The position numbers were made by a program, and so were the translations under genes. 64,000 bases of DNA from JANJUO01 sp942492935 (GTDB lineage: Bacteria; Bacteroidota; Ignavibacteria; Kapaibacteriales; UBA2268): positions 4,278,001 through 4,342,000 of the forward strand of contig OW818654.1 in the NCBI GenBank assembly GCA_942492935.1. The letters run 5' to 3'. Numbering within the stretch: position 1 is the first letter of the stretch; each line of letters begins with the position of its first letter. Of this stretch, positions 27,398-37,515 are shown piece after piece. The notes under the pieces were generated by a model. That model was not told where the DNA came from. It saw only the letters and a list, made by a program, of their open reading frames with translations, and ran no database searches.

Positions 27398-27874
27398 GCA
27401 ACTACACAGTCGCCAGCTGAAAGAATCAAGTGCAAACAAAAACTAACTTTGTTAACAACCTTCCGAAGGTTTTGAACCTTCGGAAGGTTAATTGCCAAGT
27501 TAGATAAGAGCCGTATTGAAATTTTTCAATTTGCATTGTTATTTGAATGAAAAAAATGTGTATTTGGAACAATTTACAAATAATAATAAATTGAAATTCC
27601 ATAAAATCCCGATAGGGATTACATGTTTGTAATAAAACAAATACCAGTAAATCCAGCAATCCCAGCGGGATTGAATAGTTGTAAACCCCACCTAAATCCT
27701 CCCCAAGGGGAGGACTTTACATATAATTCCTCCCTTCGGGGAGGTTAGGCGTTGCACTGAGCTTGTCGAAGTGTGGGGTTTCTTGTTACAAACATTAATT
27801 CCCGAAGGGAATTTAAAAGAATTTTTACAAAACAACATAAATTCAAATTTATTGTTTATTGGCTGAGTTGCTAC
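27398..27874. repeat. MITE-like composite element, longest copy
   Basis: 477 bp running from GCAACTACACAGTCGCC to an inverted end CTGAGTTGCTAC. Inside, in order: a family G hairpin, the arm shared with the other copies, AATCCCGATAGGGATT, AATCCCAGCGGGATT, a family A palindrome of CTCCCC/GGGGAG type, TGCACTGAGCTTGTCGAAG, and the inverted B unit. No coding capacity. The remaining parts of 27164-28061 are AT-rich with no gene seen. Confidence 0.8.
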
Positions 27875-28061
27875 AAAATACTAAATATTTTCAAATATTT
27901 GATTTTAAATGAGTTTTTTCGGATTAAATGAGTAATTAAATATTTCAAAGTAAAAAAAATAATTTTTAATTGGTAACATTTTTGCTATTTAAAACGTCTA
28001 TAGTATAGTTATTTGAAAAAAAAGTTTTTTTATATGAATAATTCATTTTAATTTTGTAGTT

Positions 28062-28490
28062 ATGAGAAAGAAATATATAATATTTGTTGTTGCCGTTTTA
28101 TCGGTGGCGTTATTGTGGGCTAATACCTCACTAATAGAGTCATTTATTGCTGAGTCTTCGGGTAGTTCTGTGTCTATTAGATGGAAAGCGAAAGCCGAAG
28201 AGCAAATCAATAAATTTGAGATTGAGCGTTCTGTTAATAATGTAACATTTGAGAAAATTGAAAGTGTTAATGCCAATGGTAAGACTTTCTATACATTTAT
28301 CGACAATGAAGCATTTATGAAACAGGGAGGTGAAGACAATCCTTCACTTCAGAAAAATAATTCTTATTATTACAAATTGAAAACTGTAAAAAAAGATGGT
28401 AATTATGAATATTCTGAAACAATAAATGTTGTTCATAAATCAAGTTCTTTCAAAAGAACATGGGGTATGATTAAAGAAATGTTCAGGTAG
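28062..28490 (+). CDS. Secreted fibronectin-III-like domain protein
   Basis: 142 residues: signal peptide MRKKYIIFVVAVLSVALLWA and then one beta-sandwich domain with SSVSIRWKAKAEEQINKFEI, ERSVNNVTFEKIESV and SYYYKLKTVKKDGNYEYSE, the pattern seen in the fibronectin-type repeat before sorting domains in FCB bacteria. No sorting domain follows; the C-terminus is a basic helix. It is a stand-alone gene with its own terminator. Function unknown. Confidence 0.75.
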   Translation: MRKKYIIFVVAVLSVALLWANTSLIESFIAESSGSSVSIRWKAKAEEQINKFEIERSVNNVTFEKIESVNANGKTFYTFIDNEAFMKQGGEDNPSLQKNNSYYYKLKTVKKDGNYEYSETINVVHKSSSFKRTWGMIKEMFR

Positions 28491-28514
28491 AACTAATTCA
28501 TCAAAACAATATTT

Positions 28515-28551
28515 AAATCCGATTTTTATTAAGACATAAATCGGATTTTTT
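28515..28551 (+). terminator. Rho-independent terminator
   Basis: Eleven-base arms AAATCCGATTT and AAATCGGATTT followed by a T run, 25 bp after the fibronectin-like gene. Confidence 0.8.
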
Positions 28552-28721
28552 CGTTTAAAATATGCAGATAAATAATTATATTACTTCTATTCTTACTTTA
28601 GATTTATTATACCTACCAATTCAAATATAGCTTTGAAAATTACAATAATTTTAGTAAATTGTAAATCGTTTTTAAAAAAATTAACAAATGTTTCATTAAC
28701 TTAATTTTTGAGCATGGTGAT

Positions 28722-30857
28722 TTGATACTATCGTTAATAAATATATCTTTACCATTTACAAACCCAGTAATTATTTTTGCTTTGGTTTTGTTTATTATTT
28801 TGCTTGCTCCCATTATTTTAAAGAAATTCAAAATTCCCGGTATAGTTGGATTAATTCTATCTGGGATGATTATTGGTCCTAACGGTATTCATCTTCTCGA
28901 AAGAGATAGTAGTATTATTTTATTTGGTACTGTTGGATTATTGTATATAATGTTTCTGGCTGGTCTTGAATTAGATTTAAATGATGTAAAAAAGAACAAA
29001 AATCGAAGTTTACTTTTCGGTTTTTTTACTTTTACAATTCCACTTGCTCTTGGTTTTGTTGTATGTCATTATTTATTAAATTATGATTTTACTGGCTCAT
29101 TATTAATAGCAAGTATGTTTTCAACACATACACTTGTTGCGTATCCAATTGCAAGCCGACTTGGAATTATCAAAAATCAGGCGGTGGCTGTAACGGTTGG
29201 TGGTACAATTATTACTGATGTTGCAGTTTTGTTGGTGCTTGCTATAATAACAGCTTCTTCAAGAGGCAATTTAAATATTTATTTTTGGATACAATTAGTA
29301 CTATCATTATCAGCATTTTCGTTTATTGTTTTTTGGGGATTTCCTCGAATATCACGTTGGTTTTTTAAAAATATTGATGGAGAAAATCACTCACAATATA
29401 TATTTGTTTTAGCGATGCTTTTTACAGCAGGATTTCTTGCAGAATTAGCTGGAGTTGAACCAATTATTGGTGCATTCCTTGCAGGACTTGCATTAAATAG
29501 AATGATACCACATTCTTCATCATTAATGGACAAAATAGATTTTGCTGGAAACGCATTATTTATTCCATTTTTCTTGATTTCAGTGGGAATGATAATTGAT
29601 TTAAGAGTTCTTGCAAAAGGAACAGAGGCAATCATTGTTGCAGTTGTTCTTACAATTGTAGCACTTCTTACTAAATGGCTTGCGGCTTTTTTAACACAAA
29701 AAGTATTCGGTTATACAGTTATTGAAAGAAAGTTGATTTTTGGCTTGAGTGCTTCTCACGCAGCAGCAACTTTGGCTGTTATTATTATTGGTTTTAATCT
29801 TGGAATTATCAATGAAGCTGTATTGAATGGAACAATTGTTTTGATTCTTATTACTTGCTTAACAAGTTCATTTGTTACAGAAAATGCTGGAAGACAACAA
29901 GCTATTGTAGAAAGTGATAAAAAAGTGGAACTGGAAACAATCCCAGAACGAATCCTCGTTCCAGTAGCAAATCCAGAGAGTATTGAAAAATTAATTGAAT
30001 TTGCGTTATATATTAAGGATAGAGATTCGGAGGAAATGATTTACCCATTATCAATTGTGATGGATAATGATAATACTAATGAAACAATCATTAGCAATAA
30101 AAAGAAAATTGAAAATGTTGTGAGAAGAATATCTGCCCAAAATCTTCAAAAAATGTTAATCATAAATAGAATTGATGTCAATACTTCAAGTGGTATTTTG
30201 AGAGCTATGAAAGAAATGCTTATTACTGACGTTGTAATTGGATTGAATGTGAAGCTTTCGGCTTCTGGTTTGTTTTTTGGGAGTTTGCTCGATTCGATTT
30301 TAGATAATAGTTCCCAAATGATTTTTGTTGTTCGAGATGTACAACCCTTGAATACGGTAAAGAAATTATTTGTAGGTATTCCAGAAAATTCGAGTGCTGA
30401 ATTAGGTTTTGAACGTTGTATCTTGAAAATACTGCATTTAGCAAGTCAAATTGGAGCTGAATTAACTTTCGGTGGATTTAACGAATCACTTTCATTTATT
30501 AAGTTAATTTTAAAAAACAAAAAATATAGCAATTCTGCTAATTACATAGAGATGAACGATGATGAAGACTTCATTCGTTTGAGCAAAATGGTTACCGATG
30601 ATGATATGATAATATTTATTAATTCAAGACCAAAATCTGTTTCTCACGATATAAGATACGAATCTATAATTAACAGATTATCTGAAAAATTAGAAAAAAT
30701 CAATTTTGCAGTAGTATATCCTGAACAAAATCCTGTAATTACAGGTGAAAGTATTACTAAATATGATATATTGGATACCTCCCCAATTAGACAAAATATC
30801 GAAGTATTAGCATTGCTTGGAAATAAAATCAAGAAATTGCTTAAATTAACAAAATAA
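28722..30857 (+). CDS. CPA2-type cation:proton antiporter with C-terminal UspA-like region
   Basis: 711 residues. Residues 15-390 contain about 12 membrane segments of the Na+/H+ exchanger fold, with GLILSGMIIGPNG, FLAGLELD, the AELAGVEPIIGAFLAGL core and HAAATLAVIIIG. Residues about 400-700 are soluble with a universal-stress-like sandwich (RILVPVANPESIEKLIEFAL). These carriers exchange Na+ or K+ for protons across the inner membrane. The start is a TTG at 28722; no in-frame ATG lies between it and the membrane core or the upstream stop, so the start is only probable. Confidence 0.9.
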   Translation: MILSLINISLPFTNPVIIFALVLFIILLAPIILKKFKIPGIVGLILSGMIIGPNGIHLLERDSSIILFGTVGLLYIMFLAGLELDLNDVKKNKNRSLLFGFFTFTIPLALGFVVCHYLLNYDFTGSLLIASMFSTHTLVAYPIASRLGIIKNQAVAVTVGGTIITDVAVLLVLAIITASSRGNLNIYFWIQLVLSLSAFSFIVFWGFPRISRWFFKNIDGENHSQYIFVLAMLFTAGFLAELAGVEPIIGAFLAGLALNRMIPHSSSLMDKIDFAGNALFIPFFLISVGMIIDLRVLAKGTEAIIVAVVLTIVALLTKWLAAFLTQKVFGYTVIERKLIFGLSASHAAATLAVIIIGFNLGIINEAVLNGTIVLILITCLTSSFVTENAGRQQAIVESDKKVELETIPERILVPVANPESIEKLIEFALYIKDRDSEEMIYPLSIVMDNDNTNETIISNKKKIENVVRRISAQNLQKMLIINRIDVNTSSGILRAMKEMLITDVVIGLNVKLSASGLFFGSLLDSILDNSSQMIFVVRDVQPLNTVKKLFVGIPENSSAELGFERCILKILHLASQIGAELTFGGFNESLSFIKLILKNKKYSNSANYIEMNDDEDFIRLSKMVTDDDMIIFINSRPKSVSHDIRYESIINRLSEKLEKINFAVVYPEQNPVITGESITKYDILDTSPIRQNIEVLALLGNKIKKLLKLTK

Positions 30858-30957
30858 TTTTTATTTTATTTGGAATTTTAATATTTTCTTAATAATTTAA
30901 GAAGTTGTTTGTGTTATTTATTTTCTTTGTTTGAAATATATATAAAGGGTTTACAAT

Positions 30958-32001
30958 ATGCCATCATTAGCAGTATCAAGAATTACAACTATCAATCATC
31001 ACATTGATGCAGAGCAAAGTCTTCATCCTAAAGCAACAGGTAATTTTACCGGTATGTTAAACGATTTAACGCTTGCAATTAGAATTATAGCGAGAGATGT
31101 TAGAAGGGCTGGGTTAAACGATATTCTTGGCTTAACCAAAGATACCAATGTTCATGGGGAACAAGTTAGAAGATTGGATATTTATTCAAATGATGTTATC
31201 AAAGCTACTATGTCGCGTGGTGGACATGTCTGTGCTATGGCTTCTGAAGAAGATGATGAACTTATCCTTGTAGAAAGTACAAGCAAAAAGAAAGCAAAAT
31301 ATATACTTGTTTTCGACCCACTTGACGGTTCTTCAAATATTGACGTTAATGTTACGATAGGTACTATTTTCTCTTTATACAAAAGAATTGACGGCAATAG
31401 CGACGAGGACCCTACCGAAGCAGATGTTTGTCAACCTGGCTATAAACAGGAAGCAGCTGGTTATGCTTTATATGGTAGTTCAACAATATTTGCATATACT
31501 ACAGGCCACGGTGTTCATCTTTTTACATTCGACCCAACAATTGGAGAATTTCTATTAACTAAAGAAAATGTTAGAATTCCAACCAGAGGAACTTATTACT
31601 CTGTGAATGAAGGATATTACAATAAATGGGATAAGAATTTCCAGCAGTATGTTGACTATTTAAAGAAAATGGATGATGAAACAGGTCGTCCTTATACAAG
31701 TCGCTATATTGGGTCTGCAGTAGCCGACATACATCGAACTTTGCTAAAAGGTGGAATTTATATGTATCCATCAGATACTTCATACAAAAACGGTAAATTG
31801 CGTATTGTGTACGAAGCAAATCCAATGGCTATGATTATTGAGCAAGCAGGTGGCAGAGCTTCAGACGGAAATAGAAGAATACTTGAAATCAAGCCAGATA
31901 AAATACACCAAAGAACTCCGTTAATTCTTGGCAGCAAAGAAGATGTTTTCGATTGTGAATCTTTTATGAAAGGTGAACATCCATATCAGAAAACACTCTA
32001 A
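30958..32001 (+). CDS. fbp: Fructose-1,6-bisphosphatase class I
   Basis: 347 residues of the standard class I enzyme, the gluconeogenic step from fructose 1,6-bisphosphate to fructose 6-phosphate. Metal and phosphate motifs are intact: MASEEDDELI, VFDPLDGSSNID, RYIGSAVADIHRTLLKGGIYMYP and KLRIVYEANPMAMIIEQAGG. It lies 100 bp after the antiporter gene and is probably independent. Together with the acetate-activating enzyme it fits growth on small organic acids. Confidence 0.97.
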   Translation: MPSLAVSRITTINHHIDAEQSLHPKATGNFTGMLNDLTLAIRIIARDVRRAGLNDILGLTKDTNVHGEQVRRLDIYSNDVIKATMSRGGHVCAMASEEDDELILVESTSKKKAKYILVFDPLDGSSNIDVNVTIGTIFSLYKRIDGNSDEDPTEADVCQPGYKQEAAGYALYGSSTIFAYTTGHGVHLFTFDPTIGEFLLTKENVRIPTRGTYYSVNEGYYNKWDKNFQQYVDYLKKMDDETGRPYTSRYIGSAVADIHRTLLKGGIYMYPSDTSYKNGKLRIVYEANPMAMIIEQAGGRASDGNRRILEIKPDKIHQRTPLILGSKEDVFDCESFMKGEHPYQKTL

Positions 32002-32059
32002 TTATTTTTCAATTACCTATGCAAAAAAGAGTTTGTCTTATAAGGATTATTTCAACAAT

Positions 32060-32121
32060 CAGACAAGAATGTCTGTTCTACTAAGTATTTATAAACATAG
32101 TAGTTCAGGCATTTCTGTCTG
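32060..32121. repeat. Family I paired hairpins between convergent genes
   Basis: CAGACAAGAATGTCTG and CAGGCATTTCTGTCTG flank a TTCTACTAAG..CATAGTAG centre. It lies between the convergent fbp and glycosyltransferase genes and may act as a two-way terminator. Confidence 0.7.
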
Positions 32122-32196
32122 AAAATATCACATAAAATAAATGTGGTATCAATACTCATTCAATTAGCAAATTTAAAAATGAAAATGGTTGAGTAG

Positions 32197-33396
32197 TTAT
32201 CTCGAATTAATGATATTTTGATATTGTTCTTTTATAATACCAATATTTGATTTCCACAAGTGGTTTTTTAAAATGAAATCTCTTGCTTTGATTCCTGAAC
32301 TTATTCTTAAATCATTATTCATCAATAAATTAGAAATCATTTTTACATAGTCATCTTTATTTTTTGCAATAAATAGACCATCTTTGTCATCGGCTTCAAT
32401 CCCTTCGGCTGATATTGGACTTGCAACAACAGGTAATCCCATAGACATTGCTTCAAGAATTTTAATTCTTACACCACTACCAACAAAAAGAGGAGCAATA
32501 TAAACATTTGCTTTGTTAAGATATGATTGAATTTCGGGAACAAATCCAACTGGATTTACCCCAATTGATTTATATGAATTATAGCGTTCTGGGATATGTT
32601 TTCCAAGAATTACAAGTGAAAGATTAGGAAAAGTACTTTTCAATTCGGGCATAACATTTTCAATAAACCAATCAATTGCATTAACATTATGAATCCAATG
32701 AAAATTTGATGCAAAAATTAGCTCGTTTTTATTTTTTTCAGTTTCTATTGGTGCCCATTCATCAATATTAACACCTGCATTTACATTTACAACATTTGCT
32801 TTAGGTGATAATTCTAATGCTGCTTTTCTGTCAATATTAGTAATCGAAAAACAAGCATCACATTCATGGTAAATTTTCTTTTCAGCATTTTTTAGCAATT
32901 TTGCTTGTCTTGAAACATAGTATTTTTTAGGCGAATAAAATGGCAAATTTTCAGCATAACGTTGCCAAATCTTATATTCAACATTATGTAGTCTAAGTCC
33001 AACTGGAATATTGTATTTATTTTTAATATACAATGCAAGCGGTGCCATTGCAGAATGGTCAGCATGAATTATGTCAAATTGATTGTTTTCAATAACACTA
33101 TCAATGAAATTACAAATTTCAGAATTGATATGTTTTCTTAAATAAATTGGATAATTATCAAAAACAGACTTGAATATTCTTTTTGGAGTATTTTTTGTAC
33201 TATAAGGATATATAATTACTTTACCATATTTCTCAGATTCAATTAGAAATTTATTTGAAATCGGCTCTTCTGAAAATGAAAAAAAAGTAACTTCACAGTT
33301 GAGTTCACTCAAATATTTATAAGTATTCGCTATACTAATTTTACCGCCATCAGTATAAGGAAAAGGAAATTGAGGAGACAACTGAAGTATTCTCAT
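32197..33396 (-). CDS. GT4-family glycosyltransferase
   Basis: 399 residues with a GT-B fold. The N-terminal half opens MRILQLSPQFPFPYTDGGKI with the sugar-acceptor glycine pattern; the C-terminal half has the nucleotide-sugar block FVGSGVRIKILEAMSMGLPVVASPI and ISAEGIEADD. It probably adds a sugar to a cell-surface glycan in the cytoplasm. Its start overlaps the end of the upstream GT2 gene by 4 bp (ATGA), so the two are co-translated and probably act in the same pathway. Confidence 0.92.
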   Translation of the reverse strand: MRILQLSPQFPFPYTDGGKISIANTYKYLSELNCEVTFFSFSEEPISNKFLIESEKYGKVIIYPYSTKNTPKRIFKSVFDNYPIYLRKHINSEICNFIDSVIENNQFDIIHADHSAMAPLALYIKNKYNIPVGLRLHNVEYKIWQRYAENLPFYSPKKYYVSRQAKLLKNAEKKIYHECDACFSITNIDRKAALELSPKANVVNVNAGVNIDEWAPIETEKNKNELIFASNFHWIHNVNAIDWFIENVMPELKSTFPNLSLVILGKHIPERYNSYKSIGVNPVGFVPEIQSYLNKANVYIAPLFVGSGVRIKILEAMSMGLPVVASPISAEGIEADDKDGLFIAKNKDDYVKMISNLLMNNDLRISSGIKARDFILKNHLWKSNIGIIKEQYQNIINSR

Positions 33397-34328
33397 TTTA
33401 TAAATTTCCTAAATTTACGTTGTAAAGTAAATTGATAAATCTGCCAATATGATTTAAAACTTACATTTCCTTTTGCAATTTCTAAGATTTCAGGTTTTAA
33501 TTTGATTTTACTTTCCCTTCTCGTTTGTAATGCAACTGGTATTACCGATAAAATTCCTTCTAATATAGTCAAAAAAGGTATTCTTTGATACAAACCTTGG
33601 ATAATTGAATTCAATGAAATTAGAATTGATTTGCTAAAAGCAGTATAGAATGGCATATACTTCCAAACAAATTCAATTAGTTTCAAGTAAAATCTTAACC
33701 AACGCCAAGTAGTTCTTCTTGATTCTAATGCAGAATAATGTAATACCCGAAGATTAGGGAAATAACTGATATTAAATCCTTCGTTCAATGCTCTAATGGA
33801 GAAGTCTAATTCTTCATAATACAATCCCCAAAAACCTCCAATTTTTTCCCATACTTTTCTTCGAATCCCGACACCTGTGCCATGAAAGCGAGTAGCTGGA
33901 TAACCTTTTTCAGGTATGTTGATTTTATCTACTTCAGTTCCATACCAATGCCAAATTTTACCTTCATTTCTCATCTCAATATCTTCAGATGCTATAATAT
34001 CAATATCAGAATATTTAGAAAATATTTCCGCCACTTTAGATAAGCAATTCGTAGATTCGGGGAAGGAATCATCATCACCACGCCAAAAAATATCTCCCTC
34101 AGCTAAGCTGAAAGCAAAATTCATTGATTTCATCTCAAAATTCTCAGTAAGATAAACATATTTCACATCTGGAAATAACTTTGGAATTGTCTCTTTTGTG
34201 CCATCATCTGAGCCATTATCTATAAGAATAATTTCAAAATCTTTATAATCTTGCATATAATAATTATTCAAAGTGTTGATAATATCTTCTTTTCTGTTTT
34301 TAGTAATTAACGTTATACTTATTTTCAT
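33393..34328 (-). CDS. GT2-family glycosyltransferase
   Basis: 311 residues with a GT-A fold: SITLITKNRKEDIINTL, DFEIILIDNGSDDGT, the metal-binding DDD in WRGDDDSFP, and a GVGIRRKVWEKIGGFWGLYYEELDF acceptor region. The C-terminal 80 residues are hydrophobic and basic (WRWLRFYLKLIEFVWKYMPF) and may touch the membrane. First gene of a two-gene unit with the GT4 enzyme. Confidence 0.92.
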   Translation of the reverse strand: MKISITLITKNRKEDIINTLNNYYMQDYKDFEIILIDNGSDDGTKETIPKLFPDVKYVYLTENFEMKSMNFAFSLAEGDIFWRGDDDSFPESTNCLSKVAEIFSKYSDIDIIASEDIEMRNEGKIWHWYGTEVDKINIPEKGYPATRFHGTGVGIRRKVWEKIGGFWGLYYEELDFSIRALNEGFNISYFPNLRVLHYSALESRRTTWRWLRFYLKLIEFVWKYMPFYTAFSKSILISLNSIIQGLYQRIPFLTILEGILSVIPVALQTRRESKIKLKPEILEIAKGNVSFKSYWQIYQFTLQRKFRKFIK

Positions 34329-34368
34329 AGAAAATTATTCTTATTACTTGAAATTTATTAAAATAACA

Positions 34369-34404
34369 ATCCCCCGTTCTCCAATATTTTGAGTTCGGGG
34401 GATT
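34369..34404. terminator. Rho-independent terminator
   Basis: Stem AATCCCCCG..CGGGGGATT with further pairing toward the loop, between the LRR gene and the GT2 gene on the minus strand. On that strand a T-rich tail follows. Confidence 0.75.
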
Positions 34405-34456
34405 CTAAAATTATTTATTATGTTTATTTAAATACATATATTTGATATGTAATCAA

Positions 34457-35860
34457 TTAAAACATTATTCTTACTTTTGGGAACATTGTTTTGATTTTCT
34501 CTTTTTCAGTATCTTCAAATTTATTTCCTTTTAAGGAAATCATTTTAAGATTGACTAATGTTTCCATACCAGCAGGTAATTTTGATATTTTATTGTTATC
34601 AGCTTTTAATGACCTTAGATTTGTCAAAGTTGTAAATTCTGTTGGTAACAACTCAATAGCATTATCATTCAGAGATAAATTATTCAGATTAACAAGATTT
34701 TTGATATCAATACCTATTGAATTAATTTTATTAAAACTTAAATCCAAAGTTCTTAATTCAATATTTCCTGCTAATTCAGTTGTAAATGAAGTGATTGAAT
34801 TATTTTTCAAATTCAATGTTTTCAAGTATTTGAGCTTGCTGAATGAGGCAGGCAATTTGTCAATTCCATTACCCATAAGTGATAATTGATTAAGTCCTTC
34901 TAATTGGGTAATTTCAGCAAAGAATTTTCCAACTTCATTAAAATCTAAAGATTTCAATTCCTTTAGTTTTGACAAATCTTTTGGAAAAGATACAATTTTA
35001 TTTTTGCTTAAATCTAATGAATTCAATTTTGAAAGTGAAGTAATTTCTACAGGAATTGTATCAATAAGATTATTTTCTAATTCAAGAATTTTTAAAAGTT
35101 CAAGTGAGCCAATTTCTTTGTTGAGTTTTTTAATTTTATTTGAACCAAGTTTTAATATAGATAGTTTATTTAATTTAGATAGACCATTTATACTTACAAT
35201 TTCATTAGAACTTAAATCAAGATTATTCAAATTTGTTAATGTAAAAATTGCGTCAGGAATATTTGTAAGTGCATTTTTGGCAAGAACAATATCACTCAAC
35301 ATTATATTTGTGGAAAAATTACAATTTACAGAATTAATTTTATTTGACAATAAATTTAATTTTTTTAGATTTTTCAAATTTTTGAAATCACCACTAAGAT
35401 TAGTTAACTGATTTGCACTTAAATCTATGTTTTGTAAATTCTCTAATTTCAGTATTGAAGCAGGGAAAACCTCAAATTTATTATTTGCAAGTTTTATTTC
35501 TCTTAGTTTAGTAAGTTTTTCGATAGAAGCAGGTAGAGTTGTTAATTCATTTTGGCTTAAATCTAAAATTTCAAGCTCCTTAAATTCAGAAATATTTGCA
35601 GGAATTTCTTTTAATTTTTTATTTCTTAAAACTAAAATTTTCAAAGTTGCCGCTTCTTTCATTGCTTCGTCAAAATTAGCATATCCCCTTCCAGGAGCAT
35701 TAGGTCTGTCTTTATTCCCTTGTAACATTTTCATTTTAGCAGAATCAAGCATATTTGTTCTTTTCTCTTTTTGTAATTGTCTGCTTGGCTTTTGGTCTTG
35801 AGAATAAACACTTAAAGAGAAAACCAAAATACTGAGAGCGAAAATCCACATTTTTTTCAT
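34457..35860 (-). CDS. Secreted leucine-rich-repeat protein
   Basis: 467 residues: signal peptide MKKMWIFALSILVFSLSVYS, a charged linker to about residue 65, then about 16 repeats of 22-24 residues with the pattern LxxLxxLxLxxNxLxxLPxxI, for example LEILDLSQNELTTLPASIEK. There is no sorting domain or anchor at the C-terminus, so it is probably periplasmic or secreted in another way. LRR arrays bind proteins; the partner is unknown. It is transcribed toward the glycosyltransferases but separated from them by a terminator. Confidence 0.9.
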   Translation of the reverse strand: MKKMWIFALSILVFSLSVYSQDQKPSRQLQKEKRTNMLDSAKMKMLQGNKDRPNAPGRGYANFDEAMKEAATLKILVLRNKKLKEIPANISEFKELEILDLSQNELTTLPASIEKLTKLREIKLANNKFEVFPASILKLENLQNIDLSANQLTNLSGDFKNLKNLKKLNLLSNKINSVNCNFSTNIMLSDIVLAKNALTNIPDAIFTLTNLNNLDLSSNEIVSINGLSKLNKLSILKLGSNKIKKLNKEIGSLELLKILELENNLIDTIPVEITSLSKLNSLDLSKNKIVSFPKDLSKLKELKSLDFNEVGKFFAEITQLEGLNQLSLMGNGIDKLPASFSKLKYLKTLNLKNNSITSFTTELAGNIELRTLDLSFNKINSIGIDIKNLVNLNNLSLNDNAIELLPTEFTTLTNLRSLKADNNKISKLPAGMETLVNLKMISLKGNKFEDTEKEKIKTMFPKVRIMF

Positions 35861-35962
35861 AGTAGTTTTATTTTAAAAATTAATTAAAAAAAATTATACA
35901 AAATCAAACATAATCACGAATTAATATGAGAATTAATTTAAATTTTTTTTGAAGAGAAAATA

Positions 35963-36613
35963 TCAAAATCCTTTTGGTACAAATTCCTGAACATAAACTG
36001 GTATGAAATCTTCATCTTCAACAAATTTATTTTTTAGAAATAAATTATATCCATATTTTGCAATCAATGAAGAAGAAAGTGAATAACCTATTATTTTGGA
36101 TTTAATATTTTGTAATGGTATATTACTACAGACCAAGCTATTGCGAACTAACGAATTTGCTAAATTTAATTCAGTATCATACATAATATTAGTCAATTCA
36201 TTCAGTTCTAAATCAAAAATTTGATAATAAAACAAATCTTTATGTGAATGAATAACAGGTATAATTTTATTTGAATTATTCAACTTTGCATAATCAATAA
36301 AATGATTTGCAATTGCTGTTAGAGTAGGTACTGAAATTAATTTTGGATGACCACCAAAGCCCAAGCCCTTTGCAAAAGAAACACCAATTCTCAATCCAGT
36401 AAAAGACCCTGGACCAGATGAAACAGCGATTGCATCAAGCATATTGACATTTATTTTAAAATCATTTAGAATTCTTGATGTAAATTCAGCTAATAATCTG
36501 TCATGTAGGTTTTTGCCGTTTGCGGAATATTCAGCAATCAAATTGCTTGATTCAGTTAGAGCTACAGAGCAATTTGAACTTCCTGTTTCAATAGAAAGAA
36601 TTAATTCACTCAT
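35963..36613 (-). CDS. tsaB: tRNA threonylcarbamoyladenosine biosynthesis protein TsaB
   Basis: 216 residues of the ASKHA-fold partner of TsaD in making t6A37 of tRNAs. Opening LILSIETGSSNCSVAL and the conserved helix AVSSGPGSFTGLRIGVSFAKGL are diagnostic. Its start overlaps the stop of era by one base, so it is translationally coupled. Essential housekeeping gene, apparently intact. Confidence 0.95.
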   Translation of the reverse strand: MSELILSIETGSSNCSVALTESSNLIAEYSANGKNLHDRLLAEFTSRILNDFKINVNMLDAIAVSSGPGSFTGLRIGVSFAKGLGFGGHPKLISVPTLTAIANHFIDYAKLNNSNKIIPVIHSHKDLFYYQIFDLELNELTNIMYDTELNLANSLVRNSLVCSNIPLQNIKSKIIGYSLSSSLIAKYGYNLFLKNKFVEDEDFIPVYVQEFVPKGF

Positions 36614-37506
36614 TAATAACCGTAAGATTTCAAATTTGTTTTGTTATTTCTCCACTTATGCCGAACTTTTACAAAAAGTTCAAGATAAATTTCTTGCTGG
36701 AGATGTTCTTCTATTGCGATACGCGATTTCTCGCCTATATCTTTTAATTTTGCTCCGCCTTTTCCGATAATTATAGCTTTTTGAGTATCTCTTTCTACAA
36801 TAATTTCAGCAGAAATAAACCACTTACCATTAGGATTCTCTCTGAATTCTACAATATTTACTTCCGAAGAATAAGGTATTTCTTCTTGAAATTCCATAAA
36901 AATATTTTCTCTGATTATTTCTGAAACAAAGAATTTTTGAGGATGAATACTAAGTAAATCCTCATCATAATAAAATTCATTTTCAGGTATATATTTCAGA
37001 AATACATTCACTAAAGCGTCAGTATTATCCGATTCAAGAGCAGAAATAGGAATAATTTCTTGAAAAATGCCGAGTGAATTAAAATGATGCATTGCAGGTA
37101 ATATCAGTTTTTTATTTTCAAGTTGGTCAACTTTATTTAAAATAAGTATTTTAGGAATTTTTACTTGAGCAATTGCTTCTTCGATAATTTTCGGAAATGT
37201 AGGATTATCAAGATTAATTCTTAAAACATCTAAAATTACAGCTATAACATCAGAAGATTGCAATGCAGAATCAACAAATCCCATCATTGATTTTTGCATT
37301 TCGTATTTTGGTTTCAATAAACCCGGAGTATCAAGAAATACTATCTGATTATCATTTTCAGTGTAAATGCCCAGCACTTTCTTTCTTGTCGTTTGCGGTT
37401 TTGGAGTAATAATGGAAAGTTTAGCACCAATTATACTATTCATCAGGGTGGACTTCCCCGCATTGGGCTTTCCGACTATTGCAACAAAACCGGCTTTTTG
37501 CTTCAT
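36613..37506 (-). CDS. era: GTPase Era
   Basis: 297 residues. GTPase domain residues 5-170 with Walker A GKPNAGKST (about 12-20), DTPGL (G3) and NKVD (G4); C-terminal KH domain with GKGGAKLKDIGEKSR that binds the 3-prime end of 16S rRNA. It acts in 30S maturation. Second gene of a three-gene minus-strand unit DUF3098-era-tsaB with 9 bp and 1-bp overlap spacing. Confidence 0.97.
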   Translation of the reverse strand: MKQKAGFVAIVGKPNAGKSTLMNSIIGAKLSIITPKPQTTRKKVLGIYTENDNQIVFLDTPGLLKPKYEMQKSMMGFVDSALQSSDVIAVILDVLRINLDNPTFPKIIEEAIAQVKIPKILILNKVDQLENKKLILPAMHHFNSLGIFQEIIPISALESDNTDALVNVFLKYIPENEFYYDEDLLSIHPQKFFVSEIIRENIFMEFQEEIPYSSEVNIVEFRENPNGKWFISAEIIVERDTQKAIIIGKGGAKLKDIGEKSRIAIEEHLQQEIYLELFVKVRHKWRNNKTNLKSYGY

Positions 37507-37515
37507 TTTAATAAT

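Noticed and set aside
34491..35801. Several plus-strand frames of 124-135 codons
   Set aside because: They are antisense to the regular leucine-rich repeats, whose repetitive codons leave open frames on the other strand.
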